This document shows positions 31,028 to 38,561 of a DNA stretch of 40,773 nucleotides, one piece after another. The stretch is taken from positions 1-40,773 of the forward strand of contig NZ_JAIXST010000044.1 of the NCBI RefSeq assembly GCF_027484545.1. The letters are read 5' to 3'. The DNA is from Runella sp. (GTDB lineage Bacteria > Bacteroidota > Bacteroidia > Cytophagales > Spirosomataceae). The position numbers and the translations under genes were made by a program. Each line of letters starts with the position of its first letter. Position 1 is the stretch's first letter. The notes beneath the pieces were generated by a model that saw only the letters and a list, made by a program, of their open reading frames with translations, was not told the DNA's origin and searched no databases.

Positions 31028-32113
31028 ATGTTTTCTCGTCGTGATTTTCTCAGAACTACTGCTTTAGGCGGCGCTGCTTCGCTTTTTTCTCCTCATGTGT
31101 TGCTCTCAGCTACGCGTCCCAAAAAAGACAAATTGGGCATAGCCTTGGTCGGGTTGGGGTATTACAGCACTGATTTATTGGCACCCGCTCTACAATTGAC
31201 CAAAAATTGTGAATTGGTCGGGATTGTTACCGGTACCCCTTCCAAAGCGGAAACGTGGAAACAGAAGTACAATCTGAAGGACAAAAACATTTATAATTAC
31301 CAAAATTTCGACCAAATTGCCAATAATCCGGACATTGACGTAATCTATGTGGTATTGCCGCCCAGTATGCACCGCGAATATGTAGTACGCGCGGCTAAAG
31401 CAGGGAAGCAGGTGTTTTGTGAAAAACCCATGGCCCCGAGCGTAGCCGATTGCGAAGCGATGATTAAAGCCTGTGCGGATAATAAAGTGAAATTGGCCAT
31501 TGGCTACCGTTGTCAACACGATCCTAATACGCAGGCGTATATGAAGTTTGCGAAGGAAAAAACCTTTGGTAAAGTGAGAATGGTGACTTGTGGTGCCGGC
31601 TATTTTGATGCCCGTACGACGCACTGGAAACAAAACAAAGCCCTCGGGGGCGGTGTCATGGGCGATATGGGCGTGTATGCGCTTCAGGGGGCGAGGTTGG
31701 CTACGGGCGAAGAGCCGATTTCTGCAACGGCGCAATTTCATACCACACGTCCTGATATTTACAAAGAAGTAGAAGAAACGGCTACCTTTCAGTTGGAGTT
31801 TCCAAATGGAGCGTTGGCTGCCTGCCATACGAGTTTTGGCATCAATATGAATTACCTGCAAGCCAATTGCGAAAAAGGCTGGTTTAAGATGGAGCCTTTT
31901 TCGATCTATAGCGGAAACAAAGGAAGCAGCCCGCTTGGTGCTATTGATTTCCCGCTCCAAAGCCAACAGGCAAAGCAATTGGATGACGACGTTGAGGCTC
32001 TTATGAAAAGCACTTCGCTCATTGCACCCGGTGAAGAAGGTCTGCGGGATATTCGCGTGGTGGAAGCCATTTATAAATCGGTCGCAAACGGAGGGAAGAC
32101 GATTAAGATTTAA
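31028..32113 (+). CDS. Tat-exported Gfo/Idh/MocA oxidoreductase
   Basis: A 361-residue NAD(P)-dependent sugar oxidoreductase sent to the periplasm by the Tat system: SRRDFLRTTALGGAASL is a twin-arginine signal. The Rossmann part has IALVGLGYYSTDLL (GxGxxG-like), and the catalytic CEKPMAP is at 131-137 (Lys133). GYRCQHDPNTQAYM and GGGVMGDMGVYALQGARLAT belong to the GFO/IDH C-terminal domain. Related proteins remove or isomerise sugar groups such as N-acetylgalactosamine or use bound NAD; the substrate is unassigned. Stands alone, ending in a strong terminator. Confidence 0.9.
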   Translation: MFSRRDFLRTTALGGAASLFSPHVLLSATRPKKDKLGIALVGLGYYSTDLLAPALQLTKNCELVGIVTGTPSKAETWKQKYNLKDKNIYNYQNFDQIANNPDIDVIYVVLPPSMHREYVVRAAKAGKQVFCEKPMAPSVADCEAMIKACADNKVKLAIGYRCQHDPNTQAYMKFAKEKTFGKVRMVTCGAGYFDARTTHWKQNKALGGGVMGDMGVYALQGARLATGEEPISATAQFHTTRPDIYKEVEETATFQLEFPNGALAACHTSFGINMNYLQANCEKGWFKMEPFSIYSGNKGSSPLGAIDFPLQSQQAKQLDDDVEALMKSTSLIAPGEEGLRDIRVVEAIYKSVANGGKTIKI

Positions 32114-32206
32114 TGTGAATGAGCGAACGAGTATCTGACAATCAGGGAGTTAAAAATCAATAAGTAACCTGATGGTGATAAACGAGTAATGATTTAAGAT
32201 ATAGTG

Positions 32207-32256
32207 AAAGAGCGAGGTTTGGGACGGTTCACCGTTGCGACTCGCTCTTTCTATTT
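32207..32256 (+). terminator. Terminator after the oxidoreductase gene
   Basis: AAAGAGCGAG (32207-32216) pairs with CTCGCTCTTT (32241-32250), with an inner ACGGT/ACCGT hairpin in the loop. A/T-rich flanks on both sides. It could also terminate minus-strand transcription of the small membrane protein gene. Confidence 0.7.
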
Positions 32257-32283
32257 ATAGACCTCCGTATTTTTTAAAATTCA

Positions 32284-32475
32284 CTAATCCGCTACTTTAT
32301 TCAGCATCCCAACTCCTACAAACAAAAACAGAGCTCCTACGACGAAAGGAACCAGAGTTTCCCATTTGGTGAGTGTAAAGCCTAATACCGCCTTATCGGA
32401 CATGAAGGCGATGCAGGCAAAGAGAATAAAAATAACACCCATACCGGTGAGAATGCTTCCTATCGTACGTTTCAT
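32284..32475 (-). CDS. Small two-helix membrane protein
   Basis: A 63-residue protein with two membrane helices (about 4-24, IGSILTGMGVIFILFACIAF, and about 38-56, LVPFVVGALFLFVGVGML). No named family is recognised. The ATG at 32475 (MKRTIGSI) is chosen; the longer frame to 32580 would add polar residues that overlap the ABC permease gene's 3' end. Downstream of the permease by 64 nt on the same strand. Confidence 0.55.
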   Translation of the reverse strand: MKRTIGSILTGMGVIFILFACIAFMSDKAVLGFTLTKWETLVPFVVGALFLFVGVGMLNKVAD

Positions 32476-32539
32476 TGTGGTTTGGTTTTGGTTTAATTGG
32501 GCTGCAAAGCTATCATTTTTGTTAGAAAGCTGCAATGAA

Positions 32540-33691
32540 CTACGATTCAGGTCTGATTTTAAGCCCTTCTTCGTGGACAATGTATTCAGATTGATAATAA
32601 AACCGTTGGAACAGATAGATTCCTAACAATAGGGTAGTCAGTACAAGAATGGCAGTTGGAATACGAAACATAATGAGGAAAAATCCGACGAAAAAAGCAT
32701 AAAATCCCTGTCTCAGCAGCGTATCCATGACATAATGCCGTTGGAGAAATCGACCGAAAATCAGCCAAAGGAGCCCCAAAATGAACCCCCACCACTGAAT
32801 GGCATAGACCCAACTGACACCCTTGGGTAAGTAGCGCACCAAAAACAACGTTTCGGGAAGAATAAGGAGCGCGAAAAGCTGCAAGTATTGAATCGAACGT
32901 TGGCGAAGCGACAGCGGTAAATTGCGTAACAGTGGCAGTTGTAAATGCTCAAATTCGTACAGATGCAGCAGCAGCACCGAATGAACCATGCCGATGGTCA
33001 AGGCACCTAATGAAAGCAACCGTTCGTCGTAGTGGTCGGTGGGGTAGATTTTACAAACTCCCAGTACGATAAAGCATGTAAAACCTTTGGTCAGAAACAG
33101 TAAAACGGGGTTGTCTTTGAACAGATACAGAATAAAATAAGACCAATAGGGTTTGGTAAAACGGCGATTCAGATATCCACTGAAAGCGCTCAATTTCGTG
33201 TCGGGATTGGGACGAAACAGGCGGTATTCGTAGGAGGCTACGGCTGTAAATGGTATCAATAAAATGTAAGAATACGTAGCGATAACGGCGTTTTGCTGAC
33301 CGATTTTCCATCCGTAATACCCCACAAATGCCGCATAAAGTACTACGGGTAACCACAGCATCGCCTGTACGTACAACAAGGCAAGCCAACGCTGCCATTT
33401 CGGAATTAACACCAATTGAAACAGAAAATCGTGTGAATCCCATAATAACCGTTGGCGGACAAAAAAGATGGTTTTGAGGTGATACAACCCAAAAAAGGCA
33501 AAGACCAAGCCCAGTAAAAAAGGGGAAGCAAAGACATAGGCCGACAAAGCAATGTGGTCTTCCGGACGCAGAATCCCAAAGGCAAACATCAGTACCAAAA
33601 AAAGAAAACCAGTATTGAGGCGATAGTATTCTACTACTAATGTTTTGCGAAGAATGTTGAGAACGGGAATCATAACTTGCTGCTTTATCAC
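32540..33691 (-). CDS. ABC transporter permease, multi-pass membrane protein
   Basis: A 383-residue integral membrane protein with about 10 hydrophobic segments (for example FLFLVLMFAFGIL, SYILLIPFTAVASY, LQLFALLILPETLFL, FFVGFFLIMFRIP). It starts with GTG at 33691, overlapping the ATPase stop (GTGA), with an in-frame ATG at 33673 as the alternative. It carries no recognised permease signature; the assignment rests on the overlap with an ATP-binding subunit. Exported substrate unknown. Confidence 0.75.
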   Translation of the reverse strand: MIKQQVMIPVLNILRKTLVVEYYRLNTGFLFLVLMFAFGILRPEDHIALSAYVFASPFLLGLVFAFFGLYHLKTIFFVRQRLLWDSHDFLFQLVLIPKWQRWLALLYVQAMLWLPVVLYAAFVGYYGWKIGQQNAVIATYSYILLIPFTAVASYEYRLFRPNPDTKLSAFSGYLNRRFTKPYWSYFILYLFKDNPVLLFLTKGFTCFIVLGVCKIYPTDHYDERLLSLGALTIGMVHSVLLLHLYEFEHLQLPLLRNLPLSLRQRSIQYLQLFALLILPETLFLVRYLPKGVSWVYAIQWWGFILGLLWLIFGRFLQRHYVMDTLLRQGFYAFFVGFFLIMFRIPTAILVLTTLLLGIYLFQRFYYQSEYIVHEEGLKIRPES

Positions 33692-34329
33692 CCTGCGGAG
33701 GGACTTATTTCTGTTATTTTTTTATCCTTTACCTCAAATAATTGCTTGATGGGTAAGGCGTTAAATCTAAAATCCTGATGCGATGACAACAAAAACGTCA
33801 CTCCCTTGGCGTGATAATCACGCACCAGTTCATAAACTCGCTGCACGGTAGCATCATCAATCGTAATGAGCGGTTCGTCCAGAATAATTACTTTCGGACT
33901 TCCTAAAAATGCCAACGCCAACGACGTTTTTTTTAACATGCCACTGGAGTAAGTACCCGTGGGTTGGTACAAAAATGGTTCGATTCCCAGCATTTCAATG
34001 AGAGAGTCAACTTGGGATTCGGAAGCACGCTTGGCGGTGGCAACAAACTGAATTAAATCATTGGCCGTGAGAAATTCGGGGTAGTCGGGTTCGGCTTCAC
34101 CGTAATTAATATGGAGGCGGTAGTCAATGGGTTGTTTGCGAATGCCCCATTCAACTAATTGAATCTCTCCCTCAAAGGGCAACATTCCGGCCAGCGTTCT
34201 GAAAAAAGTGGTTTTACCCGATCCATTGGCTCCTTTGAACCAGTGAATACCCTCCGATAAAACCAAATCGGGCACTTGGATCACCAAATGCCCGCCGTAG
34301 GATTTTTGTAAATTTTTGATTTGAAGCAT
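33688..34329 (-). CDS. ABC transporter ATP-binding protein
   Basis: A 213-residue nucleotide-binding subunit. Walker A GANGSGKT is at 33-40, the signature YSSGMLKKTSLALAFLG (SSGM in place of LSGGQ), Walker B KVIILDEP and a switch His in LLSSHQDFR. Short form, typical of simple one-ATPase one-permease transporters. The permease follows immediately with a 4-nt overlap. Substrate unknown; the layout suits an exporter of lipid, peptide or drug type. Confidence 0.92.
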   Translation of the reverse strand: MLQIKNLQKSYGGHLVIQVPDLVLSEGIHWFKGANGSGKTTFFRTLAGMLPFEGEIQLVEWGIRKQPIDYRLHINYGEAEPDYPEFLTANDLIQFVATAKRASESQVDSLIEMLGIEPFLYQPTGTYSSGMLKKTSLALAFLGSPKVIILDEPLITIDDATVQRVYELVRDYHAKGVTFLLSSHQDFRFNALPIKQLFEVKDKKITEISPSAG

Positions 34330-34338
34330 AAATTCAGT

Positions 34339-35694
34339 TTACTGTAAACTGCTTACGGCTGATTTTCTTGTTTTCGCTACTTCCAGTACGTGTTTTCCAA
34401 TTTTTGTACCGGCAATATTGCCTTGGTCGCAACCTGATCGGTAGTGAATTCCACCGTAAAGCCGACTGATATTCACACTCTTGGCTGCTTCTCGGAACGA
34501 TTTAAATGATAGAACTCCGTGGCCATGTTTATATTCCGTTGAATCCGTAAAAGCGATATTATCTCCGTGAACAAAGGTAAGAATTTCTGCCGAGGCAGCC
34601 GAGATGGTACTGTGACCGCTGGTATATTCAGGGAAAGGAGGAGTTTGTAAAAACGGTTGCCACTTAGGGTCAATATCCGAATTAATGACCGTTTCAGGGC
34701 GAACCTTTCTCGTACGGTATTTTTCTTCCCAACAACCAATAAAACCATCAAGCAATGCAATAGACGTAAGAGAATATCCTTCTACGCTTCTTTCAAACGG
34801 GACTTTGTTATTGCGACAAATGGTTGAGTTGATCGCCATCCAATGCCCTCCGGGAGTCATTTTTTTGTTGGCAAACGAAACGTGCCCAACTACATTCATA
34901 ACAAAAGGATTGTCATCCCAAAACCAGGCAATGCGTTTTTGCTCTTCGGTCAGATTTTTACCAATTTCGTATACTTCACGGGTCTCGCGCCAAAATTCAC
35001 TGTTTTTATCTTTGGTCCACATAGGAGGGCGCGGCGGCATAAACTGAGTGGCTGAGTCGAGCGTTAGTGACCGGATTCTGTGCCATTCGGGCTCGCAGGC
35101 ATCCGCATAAGCGGGAGGGGTAGGGACCCAAGTGCCCGGTTCATTGGTAACCGTAAATCGAATTCCGCGTGTTTGTTTGTATTTGTCCTTAGTCGAATAC
35201 CGCATTATGTGAGCAGCGACGCTATCTCCATACGCCATGGAACGTTCAATGACATCGTCGGGAATCCCCATATCCTCGTATTTTTTGTAAAAATCCTTTT
35301 CGTACTCGTCAAAAAAGCTCGCTGAAAAGGTAAGGTTTCGGGCAACTTTCAAAAAAGCGCGTGTACTTGCTAACGGAAAGCAATATTCTTTTCCGGCTTC
35401 GGGGGTAGGTGAGGGGCCAAATCCTTTCAGTTGACCCCCTAATGATTGATAAGTAGGGTAGCCCGGAACCATAGCTTCGTAGCCGGCCAAATTGGAATAA
35501 GCGTAAATTCGACCTGCTACCGGCGGTTTAAAAATGTCGTGAATAATAACTTCCGTAAGCAATTCGACAGAGGTATGATACAGTTCCGGATCGGCGGCCT
35601 TGGCGTTGTATTCTTCGGGTTTAGCAGTGGGTTTGCAGGCGCTCATCAGTAGGAAAACGACTCCTACACTTAGTAAAAACGACTTTCTCATCAT
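34339..35694 (-). CDS. Vanadium-dependent haloperoxidase (PAP2 superfamily), lipoprotein
   Basis: A 451-residue lipoprotein whose signal peptide ends in LLMSAC (Cys20). The PAP2/haloperoxidase vanadate or phosphate site is complete: K-x6-RP in KYRTRKVRPE, PFPEYTSGHSTISAASAEIL (Ser-Gly-His), and SRLYGGIHYRSGCDQG (Arg, His, Asp). N-terminal helices include FKPPVAGRIYAYSN, and WFWDDNPF is family-conserved. Halide oxidation cannot be told from acid phosphatase activity by motif alone. Located at the cell surface or periplasm. Upstream promoter candidate at 35750-35757. Follows the ABC genes' direction but is transcribed first. Confidence 0.88.
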   Translation of the reverse strand: MMRKSFLLSVGVVFLLMSACKPTAKPEEYNAKAADPELYHTSVELLTEVIIHDIFKPPVAGRIYAYSNLAGYEAMVPGYPTYQSLGGQLKGFGPSPTPEAGKEYCFPLASTRAFLKVARNLTFSASFFDEYEKDFYKKYEDMGIPDDVIERSMAYGDSVAAHIMRYSTKDKYKQTRGIRFTVTNEPGTWVPTPPAYADACEPEWHRIRSLTLDSATQFMPPRPPMWTKDKNSEFWRETREVYEIGKNLTEEQKRIAWFWDDNPFVMNVVGHVSFANKKMTPGGHWMAINSTICRNNKVPFERSVEGYSLTSIALLDGFIGCWEEKYRTRKVRPETVINSDIDPKWQPFLQTPPFPEYTSGHSTISAASAEILTFVHGDNIAFTDSTEYKHGHGVLSFKSFREAAKSVNISRLYGGIHYRSGCDQGNIAGTKIGKHVLEVAKTRKSAVSSLQ

Positions 35695-36190
35695 ATAGGG
35701 TTCTGAAAAAAATCAAAATTAAAATTCAAAAAAACATACCGTTAAATCGCAAAATTACAAAACGATACGGTCAATAAATTGATTTTTATCACTTATTTAG
35801 GGAATTGTGATTGGACAGATGCCTTTTAGTGGAATGAAAAACAGATTCAATTGAATTGAACATGGGCAAAAGTTTCCAGTGCTACAATCTGATAAGAGAT
35901 AGTTTCCAGCATTAGCAACACTTCGCCTGGGAGGGAAACGGGTGGAATTTTCGCGGTTCGCTTGGTGTTTTAAATAGCAGTCGTAGAGAGATAGTTCACA
36001 AAGATTGGAAGGGGTAAAATTTGGACAGAAAAATGTCGGAGTCAGTAAGGCTGTACTGAGCAATTTCCTTATTATTGCAACTGTTTCATAATCAAACTTT
36101 CGCAAAAAATTTTCGCTAAAAAGTCAAAGTAATTGTTGTTTTTTTGAAAGAAAACTCTTATTTTTCCACAAACTAAAACATCTAAAGCAT
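35695..36190. other. Intergenic region, 496 nt
   Basis: AT-rich gap between divergent haloperoxidase and phoH. On the minus strand, two TAATTTTG boxes (35757-35750 and 35721-35714) could drive the haloperoxidase. The rest holds repeated GTTTCCAG motifs and no ORF with coding character. A 102-codon minus-strand ORF here (35797-36105) looks spurious. Confidence 0.45.
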
Positions 36191-37147
36191 TTGGTAGAAA
36201 AAGTAATTTCCTTGGAAGATGTGTCGCTCGTAGATTTTCTGGGCGTCGAAAATAACCACATCAGAGAAGTAGCCGCCGCTTTCCCCATGAGTAAAATCAT
36301 CTCGCGCGGCAATGAAATTCGGGTCATGGGTACTCCTCCCGAAATCCTTCGCATTGGCGATATTCTGGAATCTCTCCTCCAGCACTATCAGAAGTACGGA
36401 AAAATCACCAACGAAAATGTACGGCATTACCTTACTGCTAATGGTGGTTCGGTAGCTCCACCCCACGTACTGGAAGACGAAAAAGACGTTATTCTGTACG
36501 GTACGCGCGGCGTAGTGGTCAAAGCAAGAACGGCTAATCAGAGGCGGATGGTCGAGGAAGCTGCCGAACACGATCTGCTGTTTGCCATTGGCCCAGCCGG
36601 TACGGGTAAAACCTACACTGCCGTAGCCTTGGCAGTACAGGCATTGAAAGAAAAGAAAGTAAAAAAACTTATCATCACTCGCCCGGCCGTTGAGGCAGGG
36701 GAAAATTTAGGGTTTTTGCCCGGTGATTTGAAAGAGAAGATTGACCCGTATCTCCGTCCCATCTATGATGCGCTGGAGGATATGATTCAGAGTGAAAAAC
36801 TCAAGTTTTACTTAGAAAACAACATTATTGAAATTGCGCCGTTGGCCTATATGCGCGGGCGCACTTTGAATAATGCTTTTATCCTGTTGGACGAAGCCCA
36901 AAATACAACACCTTCACAAATGAAGATGTTTTTGACCCGTATGGGGCCAAGTTCGAAGGTGATTATTACAGGCGATAAAACGCAGATAGACTTACCCAAA
37001 AATCAACAGTCGGGTTTGAAAGATGCGGCGGAAACCCTCAAAAACGTGAAAGGCATCAGCTTTGTAGAGTTGGATGGCCGCGACGTAGTACGCCACCGCC
37101 TCGTCAAAGATATTTTGGATGCTTATGATAAAAAAGAGAATGGGTAG
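36191..37147 (+). CDS. phoH: PhoH family ATPase
   Basis: A 318-residue RNA-associated ATPase of the PhoH-like/YbeZ type, linked to ribosome and RNA maturation with YbeY. It reads from TTG at 36191, since no ATG lies between the upstream stop and the conserved VEKVISLEDVSLVDFLGVE start. Walker A GPAGTGKT is at 134-141, followed by RPAVEAGENLGFLPGDLKEK, LLDEAQNTTP (Walker B) and ITGDKTQIDLP. The N-terminal 100 residues contain the KH-like region. Next gene's frame overlaps by 29 nt. TTG start is probable. Confidence 0.9.
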   Translation: MVEKVISLEDVSLVDFLGVENNHIREVAAAFPMSKIISRGNEIRVMGTPPEILRIGDILESLLQHYQKYGKITNENVRHYLTANGGSVAPPHVLEDEKDVILYGTRGVVVKARTANQRRMVEEAAEHDLLFAIGPAGTGKTYTAVALAVQALKEKKVKKLIITRPAVEAGENLGFLPGDLKEKIDPYLRPIYDALEDMIQSEKLKFYLENNIIEIAPLAYMRGRTLNNAFILLDEAQNTTPSQMKMFLTRMGPSSKVIITGDKTQIDLPKNQQSGLKDAAETLKNVKGISFVELDGRDVVRHRLVKDILDAYDKKENG

Positions 37148-38561
37148 AGTTTACAACGGTCCGCCGTGCGGTTTACAGTTTACAGTTAACCGTTTACAAT
37201 TGGCAGTGAAATACCAAACGCACTGCCAATTGTCTATTATATGCCGATTGATACCTTCGTGCCGTCTTTTGCCTTTTGCCTTTTGCCTTTTTTTCTTTTT
37301 GTCTCCTTCTGCCAACGCTCAGCGCTGCTCGGCGGTTCAGTATGATTCTATGCTGGCAAAACGCTATCCTTTCTGGAAACTGAAGCGCAAAATGCTGGAA
37401 GATTCAATTCAAACTTACTTACGGTCACCTCAGAGTCGTGCAGTTCGCACCGGAGCCATTTGTGAGCGAATCAGAATTCCCGTTGTAGTGCACGTGGTGC
37501 ATAATAATACGGCCGGCACCATAGGAGGGCGCGATAATCCAAACATTTCTGACGACCAAATCAAAGAACAAATTCGTGTTTTGAACGAAGATTACCGTCG
37601 AAAAACGGGAACCAGAGGCTACAACACTAATACCGTTGGGGCTGATACGGGTATTGAGTTTTATTTGGCAACCATTGACCCTGATGGTAAAGCAACTACG
37701 GGCATCACAAGGCATTATTATGCTCAGAAAACAACGTTTGACGTCTTCTTGGACGATCAGACATTGGCCAATATTGTAAGTTGGAATACGGATCGCTACC
37801 TGAATATTTGGGTAACTCGATTTTCCAATAACTATTTAGGGATTTCTCAGTTTCCATCTGTTACCGGAATCAATGGATTGGATAATAATAATGAGCTACA
37901 GGAAAAAACCGACGGCGTTTTTATTGATTTTCGCGTGTTCGGAATAGGCTCGGCGGTCACAAGTCGTTTATACAGTTTGGGACGAACCACTACCCACGAA
38001 ATTGGGCATTGGTTGGGATTGGTGCATACGTGGGGGGATGATAACTGCGGCACTGATTATTGTGCCGATACGCCTACCTGCGAAAATGGGAACCAAACGG
38101 CAAACTGCGGCCCTGTTTTTTCCAATTGCGGCGGGGTACGTACTCGGAACATGACCGAAAACTACATGGATTACTCTCCGGATTCGTGCATGAATATTTT
38201 TACCAAAAATCAAACCGAACGGATGCTGGCGGTCATTGAAAAAGCGCCCCGTCGGAATCGCTTGGTAAAGTATTGGTGCGCTGCGCTTCCTTTCGGTACT
38301 AATCTTTTGGTTGAAATCTACCCAAATCCTACTGACCCTACGACTGATTTAACGAATATCAAAGTGACTTTAAAGGAGTTCGGTACATTTGATATTGAGG
38401 TTTTTAGTTTAACGGGGCAGTTGATCAGCCAAAAGCAATACAAAGACTACCCGAGTTGGGTCGTTGAATTTCCTACCACCAATCTTCCGCCGGGCTCGTA
38501 TATCGTACGGGTAAAAACCAAAGACGAGACGATTACTAATCGCTTGGTTGTTATACGATGA
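37119..38561 (+). CDS. M43 (pappalysin-like) zinc metalloprotease with T9SS sorting domain
   Basis: Secreted protease. The metzincin motif HEIGHWLGLVHTWG starts at residue 293 (counted from 37119), and YMDYSPDSCM is the Met-turn. Cys residues (NCGTDYC, PTCENG) form the usual disulfides. Residues about 408-480 are a type A T9SS C-terminal sorting domain (LVEIYPNPT, SLTGQLIS, LPPGSYIVRV). The start is uncertain: the frame is open to an ATG at 37119 inside phoH, but the signal peptide only begins near 37248 (TTG, IPSCRLLPFAFCLFFFL). That core is encoded by a heptamer repeat, whose length would switch frames. Downstream comEC overlaps by 4 nt. Confidence 0.87.
   Translation: MLMIKKRMGRVYNGPPCGLQFTVNRLQLAVKYQTHCQLSIICRLIPSCRLLPFAFCLFFFLSPSANAQRCSAVQYDSMLAKRYPFWKLKRKMLEDSIQTYLRSPQSRAVRTGAICERIRIPVVVHVVHNNTAGTIGGRDNPNISDDQIKEQIRVLNEDYRRKTGTRGYNTNTVGADTGIEFYLATIDPDGKATTGITRHYYAQKTTFDVFLDDQTLANIVSWNTDRYLNIWVTRFSNNYLGISQFPSVTGINGLDNNNELQEKTDGVFIDFRVFGIGSAVTSRLYSLGRTTTHEIGHWLGLVHTWGDDNCGTDYCADTPTCENGNQTANCGPVFSNCGGVRTRNMTENYMDYSPDSCMNIFTKNQTERMLAVIEKAPRRNRLVKYWCAALPFGTNLLVEIYPNPTDPTTDLTNIKVTLKEFGTFDIEVFSLTGQLISQKQYKDYPSWVVEFPTTNLPPGSYIVRVKTKDETITNRLVVIR
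37196..37233 (+). terminator. Hairpin after phoH
   Basis: A perfect 12-bp stem CAATTGGCAGTG (37197-37208) with CACTGCCAATTG (37221-37232), plus one closing A-T pair, 12-nt loop. Followed by CTATTATAT, so termination would be weak. It lies within the frame leading to the protease and directly after a GCGGTTTACAGTTTACAG repeat. Confidence 0.5.
37266..37291 (+). repeat. CTTTTGC heptamer repeat in the protease signal region
   Basis: Three full CTTTTGC units (37266-37286) plus CTTTT. One unit more or less shifts the frame. At the present length, the ATG at 37241 is out of frame; with one fewer unit it would read MPIDTFVPSFAFCLFFFL into the protease. Confidence 0.55.

Noticed and set aside
31190-31978. 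A 262-codon open frame on the minus strand
   Set aside because: It lies wholly antisense to the well-supported Gfo/Idh/MocA gene and its translation (many Ile/Arg/His, no domain) has no coding character; a shadow frame.
35797-36105. A 102-codon minus-strand frame in the haloperoxidase-phoH gap
   Set aside because: Cys-rich, no signal peptide or domain, and atypical composition; regarded as chance.
3952-37190. GCGGTTTACAGTTTACAG-like segments at 2953-2975, 3955-3968, 34327-34343 and 37166-37190
   Set aside because: They look like one decayed intergenic repeat, but the copies are too short and diverged to define as an element by eye.
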